From a virus: a DNA stretch of 50,925 bases. The position numbers and the translations under genes were made by a program. Positions 27,731 to 35,922 of the stretch are shown piece after piece. The notes beneath the pieces were generated by a model, which worked only from the letters and a program-made list of their open reading frames with translations, ran no database searches and was not told the origin of the DNA. The stretch covers positions 1 through 50,925 of IMG/VR virus record IMGVR_UViG_3300044739_000008, one strand, 5' to 3'. How positions within the stretch are numbered: the stretch's first letter is position 1; each line of letters opens with the position of its first letter.

Positions 27731-28447
27731 CTACCCCTTGACGGCGATCACGATCAGTCGGGCGACTCCTCGCGGCTGCCAACGCACCGGCGAGTTTCCG
27801 ATGCTGACTCCGAAGTGACAGGATGCCGCGTCACCCTCGTTGAGCGCGAGCCCTTGGATCAGGTGGAAGCTGCAGTCCTTGCCGCCCGTGATGTCGATCG
27901 GGACGGACGCGCCGGTGCCGCCGATCTGCGTGTAGCCGAACGCCGAGCCCGCGCCACCGCGCGTATCGACGCCATGCTGATCGGCGATGGCGATCATCGT
28001 CCCGTCGAAGGGCATCGTTGCGGCTCCCAGGCTGATGTACGTGACCTGCGAGTTGTCGTTGACCGGCGTCTGGTTGGTCGAGATACCCGAGGTCAGGTAC
28101 ACGAGCGTCCCCGCCGCGAGCTTCGAGAGGGCGATGCCCGCGTCGTCAACGATCTTGGCGTTGGTGACGCTCGCGTCAGTCGGCGTCCGCTGGTTGGCCA
28201 GGCGTGCGTCGCCTTCGAGGATGACGCTGAGCCACTCGTCCCCGTCATCGACGTAGACCGCCGCGCCGTCCGTCCTGCGGTACCAGCGCCCGGACTTTGA
28301 GGCAGCCGGTCGATCGGCCAGAGCACCCTCCGTCCAGACCGACATCTTGGCGTCCACGACCTCGGCGGCGGCCTGGATGTCGGCGGGGACATCGACGTCA
28401 TCCACGTCGGCGGGGTACGGGATTTGGTGCTTGGTAGTCGTGGCCAT
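27731..28447 (-). CDS. Putative tail fibre/receptor-binding protein (238 aa)
   Basis: Begins MATTTKHQIPYPADVDDVDV with a helical ADIQAAAEVVDAK segment, a WYRRTDGAAVYVDDGDEW beta module, and a C-terminal domain of strands with one Cys pair (KDCSFHLI and ASCHFGV). This build, N-terminal attachment followed by a beta-rich tip, is typical of short fibre or tip proteins at the end of a tail operon. It follows the gpI-like gene directly. The receptor is unknown. Confidence 0.65.
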   Translation of the reverse strand: MATTTKHQIPYPADVDDVDVPADIQAAAEVVDAKMSVWTEGALADRPAASKSGRWYRRTDGAAVYVDDGDEWLSVILEGDARLANQRTPTDASVTNAKIVDDAGIALSKLAAGTLVYLTSGISTNQTPVNDNSQVTYISLGAATMPFDGTMIAIADQHGVDTRGGAGSAFGYTQIGGTGASVPIDITGGKDCSFHLIQGLALNEGDAASCHFGVSIGNSPVRWQPRGVARLIVIAVKG

Positions 28448-29140
28448 CTAGGACTCCTTGATCTGTTCGTAGGTCTGGCTGGTGGCCTCCAGGTCGCCAT
28501 AGGTCGCGTAGGCGGCGGCAAGCTCGGCGTAGGTCACGTGCTCCACATCGAGGTAGTCCAGGATGATCCCGGCAGGCTTCTGCGACCTGAGCGCCCGGTC
28601 CACGGCATTCGCGTCCGGCGTCTCGGCGTCGATCGTCGCCGCAGCCGCTTGCCAGGCGTTGCCGCCGACGCGCTCTGTGATGATGACGCTCTTGGTCCCG
28701 GTGAGGAACAGCTTGGCAGCCGCGATCATCGCGGCGGGGCGCCCTCGCTCGAAGCCGACGCGAGCCTCCACGAGGCTCTTGACCCGAGCGTGGTAGTCCT
28801 CGTCCGTCTCATCGAGGAGGCGCGGAGGAGAGACGATCCCGATGAACTGAGCGAGGTACAGGAGCGCGTCGAGCGACACGGTGTCGAGATTGAGCAGCAC
28901 GGAGTAGTCCGGCTGTCGCGCAAGCTCGTCCACGAACTCGAACGGCTGCATGAGAGCGCCGCAGAGCTTGAACAGGACGTAGTTCTGCTCCACGTCGTCC
29001 GGGTGGTACGGCTTGAGCCGGTTGTACAACTCGTTCTGGAGAGGGGTTGCGTCATCGAACGGCCCTGGCGCGGTATCGGCGAGCGGGTCGCCGAAGGTGC
29101 CTGAGCCGAACGTGCCTGATCCGAAGCCGCCTGGGGTCAT
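28448..29140 (-). CDS. Baseplate/tail protein, P2 gpI-like (230 aa)
   Basis: From the ATG at 29140; the frame upstream to 29656 is a shadow. It starts with a glycine repeat (GGFGSGTFGSGTFG), then NELYNRLKPYHPDDVEQNYV and a conserved-looking RLLDETDEDYHARVKSLVEA helix and an AGIILDYL strand, resembling phage tail protein I / DUF2313-type baseplate proteins that sit after baseplate J and link fibres. The order J, spike, adhesin, gpI, fibre fits. Assignment is moderate. Confidence 0.6.
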   Translation of the reverse strand: MTPGGFGSGTFGSGTFGDPLADTAPGPFDDATPLQNELYNRLKPYHPDDVEQNYVLFKLCGALMQPFEFVDELARQPDYSVLLNLDTVSLDALLYLAQFIGIVSPPRLLDETDEDYHARVKSLVEARVGFERGRPAAMIAAAKLFLTGTKSVIITERVGGNAWQAAAATIDAETPDANAVDRALRSQKPAGIILDYLDVEHVTYAELAAAYATYGDLEATSQTYEQIKES

Positions 29141-29898
29141 ATGATGTCCTGTAGGGTTCCGCCGACCTTGACTTGTAGCGCGTCCGGCGTCTGTACGGTT
29201 CCGCCGATCTTCACCTTGACCGGCTTGGTCACGACCGCTCCGGCGAGCTTCATCTTGACGGAGGGGACGGCGCCTGCGGGTACGGGCGGCTGGATGGCGA
29301 TGACGGAGCCGTTGTTGATCTGAGCCGTCCCGAGCACGCCTGTCTTCGGCCCGTAGGGAGTCCCAGCGCCTCCGCTGAGCAGCTGATCCGCCGCGAACAC
29401 CGAGTTGGCGATATTGTCGAAGGCGGTCATCCCAGCCGGAGCGGTCCACGAGGCGCACGGCCCGTCCGGGCTGAAGAACCCGAGCATGAAGCAGTCGGGG
29501 TTCGTCGGCGTGATCTGCGGCGCGACGCAGTTGGCGCTCGACGCGACTGCGTTCTGGTTGCCGCTCGTCAGGATCGGCGTCGTGGGGTCCGCGCCCGAGA
29601 GGGCGACGCATCTCCACCAGCGGAAGGTATTGGTGCCGCCGTAGGTGAAGACCCACGGACCCGCTGCGCCGTCATCGAACCGCCAGAAGGCGGCATAGCG
29701 GCGGGCGCCGTTCGTGACGTTGTAGATCGTGTTCCACCCGGCTCCTGCCGGTGCGGCGATGATCGTGGCGACCTCGACGGCGATGTGGACCACGAGGATG
29801 TTCCCGCCGCCCGAGCCCGCGCCAGCGGGTCGCGTGACGCTCGCGGTGGTCCCGCTCGCGGCGGCGAACCGACTCGTGCCTGTTCGTGCGACGGCCAT
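29137..29898 (-). CDS. Beta-rich tail surface protein (253 aa)
   Basis: A Ser/Gly/Ala-rich beta protein with FWRFDDGAAGPWVFTYGG and WWRCVALSGADP strands. The C-terminal 45 residues contain two short repeats (KVKIGGTVQ and QVKVGGTLQ), a pattern common at the ends of phage tail-tip proteins. It overlaps both neighbours (TGATG, ATGA). Probably an adhesin or fibre component; no enzymatic motif is seen. Confidence 0.6.
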   Translation of the reverse strand: MAVARTGTSRFAAASGTTASVTRPAGAGSGGGNILVVHIAVEVATIIAAPAGAGWNTIYNVTNGARRYAAFWRFDDGAAGPWVFTYGGTNTFRWWRCVALSGADPTTPILTSGNQNAVASSANCVAPQITPTNPDCFMLGFFSPDGPCASWTAPAGMTAFDNIANSVFAADQLLSGGAGTPYGPKTGVLGTAQINNGSVIAIQPPVPAGAVPSVKMKLAGAVVTKPVKVKIGGTVQTPDALQVKVGGTLQDII

Positions 29899-31610
29899 CA
29901 GGCGGTGTTGACCCAGATGTCGCCGTTAGCGAGGTTCGTAGGCTCCACGGTACAGAGCCAGATGTACTGCGCGAACTCGCCGACCGGGCGAGCCGTCGCC
30001 GCCGTCGAGCCCGCGTCGATGATCCCGAGCCCGCGCGTCTCAACGAGCGCGTTGGTCCCGTAGTTGCCTCGGGAGAGGTACGTGGCGGGTGCCGCCGTCT
30101 GCGTGAAGCTCGCTCCGGCGACCTGGTTGAACTCGCAGCCGATCACCCGCCAGATCGCCGTGGCGTCCGCGTTGCGGAGGCAGGCGCCCGCCGTCGAGCG
30201 GAAGCGCTCGCCCTCGCACGTGACATCGGCGGCTCCGACAGCGGCGGGGACGTACACCCACTCCGTCGCCGTCCCGAGGTACTTGTTCCCTCGGAGCTTG
30301 TACACGCCGTTGTCCTCGATGCGGATGGCGTTGGTGATCGCCGCGTTGGGCTTGAACACGTTGTCGTAGATGTCCCACTCGCCGAGCCCGCCCCAGATGA
30401 ACCTCGTCTTGAATCCTCGGAACAAGTTGCGACCGATCCGCACGCCCTTTGTCCCGCCGTCGCTCTGGGGCTCGATCCCGGTGGTGGCGCCCTCTCCGCA
30501 GAAGTCGTTGTCGAGGATGTCCGCGCCGCCGCCGTCATCGAAGCCGATCCAGATGGTGTCGGCCGCGAAGGTGTTGGCCTGAATCAACGGGATCGCGCCG
30601 CGAGCCGCGACCACGCAGCCGACCGTGAGGTCAGGGCCGAAGTAGTTGCCGACGATCTTCTGGTGCTTGCCGGCGTCGGCGTCGGTTGTGCCCTCGTCGT
30701 AGATGTGACAGCAGTACCCGGTCCCGACGCTCGACAGGAAGCGGTTGAACGCGATCTCGAAGCACCAGTCGGTGTAGATGTACAGGCCGTGGAAGTGGTT
30801 GTCCGCGCTCTGGCCGAAGTCGCGGAAGGTACAGAACATCACGCGGCAGAGCTTCTCACCGCCGGTCCCGTCCGAGTTGAGCATGACCGGCGTACAGAAC
30901 TCCTGCTCATCGCCGGTCGCGTAGCCGATGAACTCGCACCAGTACGCCTCGACGTTCCCGAGCCAGTTGCCCGCCGACGAGACGCGGAGCATCGACTGCG
31001 CCTTGTTGAACACGCAGTGCTCGGCTCGCATGTAGCCGGTGTCGCCGTCCGCGTAGATGACGTCGAAGATTCCCGGCACCCCGATGTTCGCCGGTCCGTT
31101 GATGACCAGGTCCTTGAGGATCACCGAGCCGCCGTCGCCGACCTTGAACAAGTAGGTGTCGCCGATCAGCGGGTCATTCGAGATGGTGATGGTCGTCGCG
31201 CCCTCGACTCCGGCGAACGTGATCTTGCGGTCCTCCACGTCGATCCCGCCGACCGCCTCGACATCGAACGAGTAGTCACCCCGAGGGACGAAGATCGTTG
31301 CGATGGCCTCGGCGGCGAGCCCGTCCACGATGTCTCGCAGCGTCTCGATCTGCTCGTCAGGGTCGGCGGCGTCATCGATGTCGGCGGTGATGAACATCCC
31401 GCCTGCGCCGCCGCCGATCCCCGCGAGCGCTTCGGCGATCTTGTCCTTCAGCGTCTCGCCGGGGAAGGCGTCGGCGCCGATCTTCTCCTGGATGGCGACG
31501 AGGGTGTCACCGATCTTGGTGTGGAGCGCCGGGTGAAGATCGACCTGGAACAACTCGTTGTCGATCGCCTCGTCAAACGGCTGGATCTCTTCAGGGAATA
31601 CAGTGGCCAT
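29898..31610 (-). CDS. Right-handed beta-helix tail spike (570 aa)
   Basis: The N-terminal 60 residues are helical (LHPALHTKIGDTLVAIQEKI) and probably attach to the baseplate. From about residue 90 the sequence turns into repeated short strands with N-, D- and G-rich turns (FVPRGDYSF, VEDRKITFAGVEGATTI, ILDNDFCGEG), the pattern of a pectate-lyase-like beta-helix. Such spikes bind or cut surface polysaccharide. The ATG at 31610 has AAGGAGA. No catalytic triad can be named by eye. Confidence 0.75.
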   Translation of the reverse strand: MATVFPEEIQPFDEAIDNELFQVDLHPALHTKIGDTLVAIQEKIGADAFPGETLKDKIAEALAGIGGGAGGMFITADIDDAADPDEQIETLRDIVDGLAAEAIATIFVPRGDYSFDVEAVGGIDVEDRKITFAGVEGATTITISNDPLIGDTYLFKVGDGGSVILKDLVINGPANIGVPGIFDVIYADGDTGYMRAEHCVFNKAQSMLRVSSAGNWLGNVEAYWCEFIGYATGDEQEFCTPVMLNSDGTGGEKLCRVMFCTFRDFGQSADNHFHGLYIYTDWCFEIAFNRFLSSVGTGYCCHIYDEGTTDADAGKHQKIVGNYFGPDLTVGCVVAARGAIPLIQANTFAADTIWIGFDDGGGADILDNDFCGEGATTGIEPQSDGGTKGVRIGRNLFRGFKTRFIWGGLGEWDIYDNVFKPNAAITNAIRIEDNGVYKLRGNKYLGTATEWVYVPAAVGAADVTCEGERFRSTAGACLRNADATAIWRVIGCEFNQVAGASFTQTAAPATYLSRGNYGTNALVETRGLGIIDAGSTAATARPVGEFAQYIWLCTVEPTNLANGDIWVNTA

Positions 31611-31620
31611 GGTCGTCTCC

Positions 31621-32760
31621 TTATGTGACCGTGCTCGTGATCGTCCCGGCTGACGGGAGCGCCGCCACACCGTCCATTGTGACGTCCACCGCCGCGAGGG
31701 CGCCGCCTTCGACGCCGATCGTGAGGGATGTCAGGTGTCCGAAGCCCGCAACGTTGTTGATGAGCGTCGCAACCTCCAGGTAGCGAATCTTGTTGTCCAC
31801 GTCCGGGTCGAAGTTCGCCGGTGACAGGAACTCGGCCAGGGCCGCGTCCACAGCCGCCTCGACCGTCGCCGGGTCGGCACCCGGTGCCGCCGTCCCTACA
31901 TATGTAGCAGCGATCTCCGTGTACTCGAAGTCGATGACGTGGACGACGAAGTTCAGTTCACGGAGGCTCTCAAGGTACGCCTTGGCAGCCGCGAGCGCGG
32001 GCGCTCCTACTACCTCGCCCGCCTCGTCGGCGGCGGCGACCGTCACCATCTTCTCATTGTCCTCCGTCTCGGCAACGGGGTCATAGCCGTCGATGGCGAC
32101 CGTGCGGACGATCGGCGGGATGCGACGCGCGAGGACCGCAAAGTCATTCGGGAGGATCGGCGTGGGCGTGAGCAGCGTCAACTCCTCGCGGAGCCGGTTG
32201 AGATAGTCCTCGTCCTCCTCCGCGTCGGTGCCGCCCGCCGTGTCTGCGATCAGGGTGGTGTTCGAGATGAAGCCCGCGTCGGTGTCGAGCAGTTCCGGGT
32301 CGCTCAGTCCGTTGTACTGGGCTCCGGGCTCGGCGCTCACGAGGACCGCCGCGCCGGCAACGGTCGAAGTCGAGCCCGCAGGGATCGTGATGTCGGTCGC
32401 AAGCTCGAAGATCGCTGTCTGGACGGTTCCGGGGATGCCCATCGTGAAGCGCGTCCCCTGCTCCACGATGTAGCCCGCGTCGTCCTCCGTCTCGATCGTC
32501 GCGTTGCCCGTCGCATACGCCTCGCTCACCGGCATGATGCCCATGATGGACGCGCCGAAGCTCCTGAAGATTGCCTCGGTGACGTCGCTCGCTACCTCGC
32601 GCGTCTCGGCGGCGACCTGGCACGCGGCCTCGATGAGTCGCACGAGCAGTTCGCTGTCCTGAGGCTCCCACTCGGGGAAGTGAGCCTCAATCCAGTCGTA
32701 CACCTGCTCGATTAGCTCCTCAGGGTCTTGCTCGATCGGAAAGGCGACAAAATCAGCCAT
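31621..32760 (-). CDS. Baseplate J-like wedge protein (379 aa)
   Basis: Mu gp47/P2 gpJ family. It opens with DPEELIEQVYDWIEAHFPEW, then QVAAETREVASDVTEAIF and the EQGTRFTMGIPGTVQ beta module, and a middle TDAEEDEDYLNRLREEL segment that is characteristic of baseplate J. It lies next to the gp25-like gene as in P2 and Mu-type contractile tails. The length and domain order are normal. Confidence 0.88.
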   Translation of the reverse strand: MADFVAFPIEQDPEELIEQVYDWIEAHFPEWEPQDSELLVRLIEAACQVAAETREVASDVTEAIFRSFGASIMGIMPVSEAYATGNATIETEDDAGYIVEQGTRFTMGIPGTVQTAIFELATDITIPAGSTSTVAGAAVLVSAEPGAQYNGLSDPELLDTDAGFISNTTLIADTAGGTDAEEDEDYLNRLREELTLLTPTPILPNDFAVLARRIPPIVRTVAIDGYDPVAETEDNEKMVTVAAADEAGEVVGAPALAAAKAYLESLRELNFVVHVIDFEYTEIAATYVGTAAPGADPATVEAAVDAALAEFLSPANFDPDVDNKIRYLEVATLINNVAGFGHLTSLTIGVEGGALAAVDVTMDGVAALPSAGTITSTVT

Positions 32761-33076
32761 GCGGTCCTCCCACTCCGATCGCTATGTTGGCGATGCGGTT
32801 CATAAGGTCAGGTTGCTGGGACATGAGAAGGTCGGCGCGAGGCTCCCACTCGATGATCTCCTCTCGAAGCCGGTCCATGTCCACCAGGTGTACCTCGGCG
32901 AACTCGGGCGGCGTGATGCCGAAGGTCGGCGCGTCCGGGAGCGAGCCGCGCGGCGTCGTCACGATGCAGTGGACGCACGCCAAGATGTCGTCGTCGCTCC
33001 CCTGCTCGACGTACACGGGCTGGCCGCCGTCGAAGCGCAGCGGGAAGTCAAGGTGAGGTGTCGTCGGGCTAGGCAT
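32753..33076 (-). CDS. Baseplate wedge protein, gp25/gpW-like (107 aa)
   Basis: Small protein with LDFPLRFDGGQPVYVEQGSD at its start, an ILACVHCIVTTPRGSLPDAP segment and an FGITPPEF turn, the arrangement of T4 gp25-like wedge subunits (start of lattice, then a PxxG-rich hairpin). It joins baseplate J in the wedge and helps set the sheath. It overlaps both neighbours. Confidence 0.85.
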   Translation of the reverse strand: MPSPTTPHLDFPLRFDGGQPVYVEQGSDDDILACVHCIVTTPRGSLPDAPTFGITPPEFAEVHLVDMDRLREEIIEWEPRADLLMSQQPDLMNRIANIAIGVGGPHG

Positions 33077-33326
33077 ATCGCGTCCAGCAGACCACCCAGT
33101 GGTCCTCCTCCGTCTCGATGATCAGTGCCTTGTCATCCTGGCTGGGCCACATCACCTGAACCTCCTCCTCAACCAGTTGAGTCTGAGCCATCCACAGGCA
33201 CTCGAACTCCTGGTCACCGACCTTGACGCGCAGCCGCTCATCTTCCGCCTCGACGTTGGCCATGACCCGGCCTTCGAGGACGGCGAAGCGCGGCGGCGTC
33301 TCGGTGAAGAACTCGTCGGAAGGCAT
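33069..33326 (-). CDS. Small beta-barrel baseplate protein (85 aa)
   Basis: The ATG at 33326 overlaps the hub stop (TGATG). The product (FAVLEGRVMANVEAEDERLR, then EFECLWMAQTQLVEEEVQVM) is almost entirely beta, like an OB or SH3-type baseplate insert. Position between the hub and gp25 suits a spike or hub accessory. No firm family. The longer frame to 33566 is a shadow of the hub's C-terminus. Confidence 0.6.
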   Translation of the reverse strand: MPSDEFFTETPPRFAVLEGRVMANVEAEDERLRVKVGDQEFECLWMAQTQLVEEEVQVMWPSQDDKALIIETEEDHWVVCWTRYA

Positions 33327-35248
33327 CAGTGACCTGGCCAGTGTCTCTCGGTGAAGCCCGAGTGGTCGCGGTGAGTCGAGCGGACGTGCGGGCCGGAAGG
33401 CGGTCCGCCGCCTGTGTCGGCGCGCTTGTGCTCGCGCCCGTAGAACTCCATGAACACGTGCCCCTCGTTCGAGCAGACGGTGAAGTGCTTCCCCGGTCCG
33501 GGCTCGCCCCAAGACATGTACTGGGAGGAGTGCGCCACGTTCCCGATCTTCGCGGCGAGCAGGCACAGGCCAACGTAGCCGGAGCAGTCGATGCCGCGTG
33601 ACGTCGCTCCCTCGCCGCCGTGCCCGCCGCCGTACAGGTACGGGATGTTCATGTTCGAGATGCGGACCGCCTCGTCATAGACGAGATCGTACACGCCGCC
33701 GTCGCCGCCGCCCGTGTCATCGTTCGGGTGGCGTGAACCGCCGCTCTCATTCTTGAGTTCGGCCAACGGCTCGGGGAGGACCGGCTGACGGCGCCGGAGG
33801 GTGATCGTCGCCTCGCGGCGGAACAGGTTGCGCTGGACCTCGCCGACGAGCCAACGCCCGTCGATCGGCTCGCCCTCGTCCTCGATCTCCACGATGGCTC
33901 CGGGCGGGACCTCCCAGCGCTCGATCCGGCAGTTCACGACGCACGTGGCGACCCGCTTGCCGGTGTTCCACTCCCAGTCGATCCAGTTGACTCCGGGCGC
34001 GTCCTCGGAGATCACGGCGCGCGGCGTCGAGCGCATCAGCTGACCGTCGCTCAGGAAGTAGATCGTGTTGAGGAACTCGAAGCGGCGCCAGCGGACCTCC
34101 TCTGCCATTCTCCCGAGGCAGTCCCAGCTGTTCTCCCTACTCCCAGCGTCCCCTCGGCGGAAGGCGTAGCGCTTGCGCTCGCCACCGCCTCCACTGCCAG
34201 ACTCGATCGAGCCGCCGTGGTAGGCGGCGACGATCTTCTGCGCATAGGGGACGTAGGGACCGTACATGTAGGTCCCGATGTTGTTCATCACCGAGCCCGC
34301 GATCACAGCCGGAGCCGAGCCGCGCCGAGCCATGTCGATCGCGTTGCCCGGAGAGGCGCCGGTGAATCCGCCCTTCTTGGTGAGGAACAGATGCGTGGAC
34401 TTGGAGATCGAGCGCGCGTTGGCGAGCCCGTGGAAGCCGATCCGCAGCTGGAGGATGCCGATGGAGTCGAGATCGGTGACCGCTTGATCGGTGATGTTCT
34501 GGATCAGCGTCTCGTTGATCGTCGCGGCGATGACGGCGACCTGCGCGGCCTCCGGCGCTCCGTCCTCCATACACTGGTCGAGCACGACGCTCGCGTTGTG
34601 CTTCTGGACGTTGTTCATCGGGACCACGTTGCCCTGGTGATCCCGGATCATGAGCTTCTTGGAGTTGGGCACGCCCTTCTTGCGGCCCGCATCCTTCTTG
34701 TCCTTGTCAGCCTCGCGCCGAGCCTTGCCCTTGCCCTCTCCCTTGATCGGCTGTTCCTTGTGAAGGTCCGGGGAGACGTACTTGATCTTGGGCTTCTTGA
34801 TCTCGCGGACGAGGGCTAGCCCGAACTCGGCGCGCGTGACCTGATCACGGTACGCCTTCTTGGGCTTGTCCTTCTGCATCAGCTGCCAGACCGCCTCGGG
34901 GATGAAGGTGACGGTGTAGTCGTCGCCTCCCTTCGAGATGGCGACCAGGCGCCACTTCGACCTCGGGCTCAACTCCAGCTGGACCGCCTTCGCCCAGATG
35001 CCGGACTTGCGGAGCTTCCGGCCCTCGTCGTGGATGACCAGGAACAGGCTCGACGCGCCGGTGCAGGTGAACGTCAACTCGCCGTCCACGATCGCCTCGG
35101 AGACTTCCGCGCGGACTCGAACGCCGTCCAGCTTCAACTCCTCGACCGACGTGTCAAGCTCGGTGAGCCGGTCGCCCCGCTTGAGCACCTTCAGGTCCTC
35201 GCGCTTCGCGCCCTTCGGCGGGAGGAGGACGTCAGCAGCCGGACTCAA
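33326..35248 (-). CDS. Tail hub protein with transglycosylase-like and NlpC/P60 domains (640 aa)
   Basis: The first 150 residues resemble a late-control gpD-type hub (beta strands around VSEAIVDGELTFTCTGASSL). A basic linker (KGEGKGKARREADKDKKDAG) leads to a lytic-transglycosylase-like part with INETLIQNI (candidate catalytic E) and DLDSIGILQLR. The C-terminus is an NlpC/P60 peptidase with GIDCSGYVGL (Cys near residue 553) and the His of SNEGHVFMEFYG. Together these would open glycan and peptide bonds during DNA entry. TTG start at 35248 overlapping the upstream stop. Confidence 0.8.
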   Translation of the reverse strand: MSPAADVLLPPKGAKREDLKVLKRGDRLTELDTSVEELKLDGVRVRAEVSEAIVDGELTFTCTGASSLFLVIHDEGRKLRKSGIWAKAVQLELSPRSKWRLVAISKGGDDYTVTFIPEAVWQLMQKDKPKKAYRDQVTRAEFGLALVREIKKPKIKYVSPDLHKEQPIKGEGKGKARREADKDKKDAGRKKGVPNSKKLMIRDHQGNVVPMNNVQKHNASVVLDQCMEDGAPEAAQVAVIAATINETLIQNITDQAVTDLDSIGILQLRIGFHGLANARSISKSTHLFLTKKGGFTGASPGNAIDMARRGSAPAVIAGSVMNNIGTYMYGPYVPYAQKIVAAYHGGSIESGSGGGGERKRYAFRRGDAGSRENSWDCLGRMAEEVRWRRFEFLNTIYFLSDGQLMRSTPRAVISEDAPGVNWIDWEWNTGKRVATCVVNCRIERWEVPPGAIVEIEDEGEPIDGRWLVGEVQRNLFRREATITLRRRQPVLPEPLAELKNESGGSRHPNDDTGGGDGGVYDLVYDEAVRISNMNIPYLYGGGHGGEGATSRGIDCSGYVGLCLLAAKIGNVAHSSQYMSWGEPGPGKHFTVCSNEGHVFMEFYGREHKRADTGGGPPSGPHVRSTHRDHSGFTERHWPGH

Positions 35249-35922
35249 GGCATCCTCAGTTCTTGACCCTTGCGGATGTTACGCGGGTCGCGGATGTTGT
35301 TGAGCTTTGCGATCTCGCGCCAGCGCTTCGCTGACCCAAGCTCGCGTGCGGCAATCTCGGAGAGGGTGTCGCCCGCCTTCACCTTGTAGGTCTTGTTCGC
35401 GGCGCCCTTCTTGCCCGAGCCCTTCTTGCCGCCCTTGCCCTTTTTCTTGCGGCGCTTCCGGGCGAGCGTGATGATCGTCTCGTCGCCGATGTACTGCCAG
35501 ACCTCCACGGTGGCGATCTGCCGCGTGCGGAGTCCGGCTGCGTTGTAGATCGCGTCACCCCAGGCGATGTCGGCGATGACCCAGTCCACGCTCGGCGTCC
35601 GAGGGCGCGAGCCGACCGTCACCACGTGGACCACGGGCGGCTCCTCGTTCCCGCCCTGCTGGCGCGCCATCCGTTCGAGCGCGGCGATTTGCGGCTCAAC
35701 GGTCGTGCCCGAGGCGAAGCCGTCGAACAGGACCGGGATCGACAGCTTGTAGCCCTTCGAGCCCGCCCACTCGGTGATCGAGATGCGCTTGGGTCGATCG
35801 ACCTCTGTCCAGCCGCCGTAGCCGCCGCTCGGCGTGATGGGTCCGTCGCCGATCCAACCGGCGCTCGACAGCGGCGGGTCCTCGCAGACGAACTCAACCT
35901 GACCGGCGATAACCGGGCTCAT
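35245..35922 (-). CDS. LysM tail protein (225 aa)
   Basis: A N-terminal domain of about 145 residues (beta-rich, VEFVCEDPPLSSAGWIGD) is joined by a Lys/Gly linker (RKRRKKKGKGGKKGSGKKG) to a LysM module (KTYKVKAGDTLSEIAARELG, then LNNIRDPRNIRKGQELRMP). This is the gpX/gp53-like tube-to-baseplate connector that binds peptidoglycan or the tape-measure end. It directly follows the tape measure, as expected. Confidence 0.82.
   Translation of the reverse strand: MSPVIAGQVEFVCEDPPLSSAGWIGDGPITPSGGYGGWTEVDRPKRISITEWAGSKGYKLSIPVLFDGFASGTTVEPQIAALERMARQQGGNEEPPVVHVVTVGSRPRTPSVDWVIADIAWGDAIYNAAGLRTRQIATVEVWQYIGDETIITLARKRRKKKGKGGKKGSGKKGAANKTYKVKAGDTLSEIAARELGSAKRWREIAKLNNIRDPRNIRKGQELRMP

Noticed and set aside
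28448-29656. 402-codon version of the gpI-like gene
   Set aside because: The first 172 codons are an Arg-rich shadow of the preceding adhesin gene; the ATG at 29140 overlaps its stop as elsewhere in this genome.
29886-31628. 580-codon open frame on the plus strand
   Set aside because: It lies antisense to the beta-helix spike; the protein is low-complexity (V/R/D/A-rich) and has no ribosome site. GC-rich codon use opens such shadow frames.
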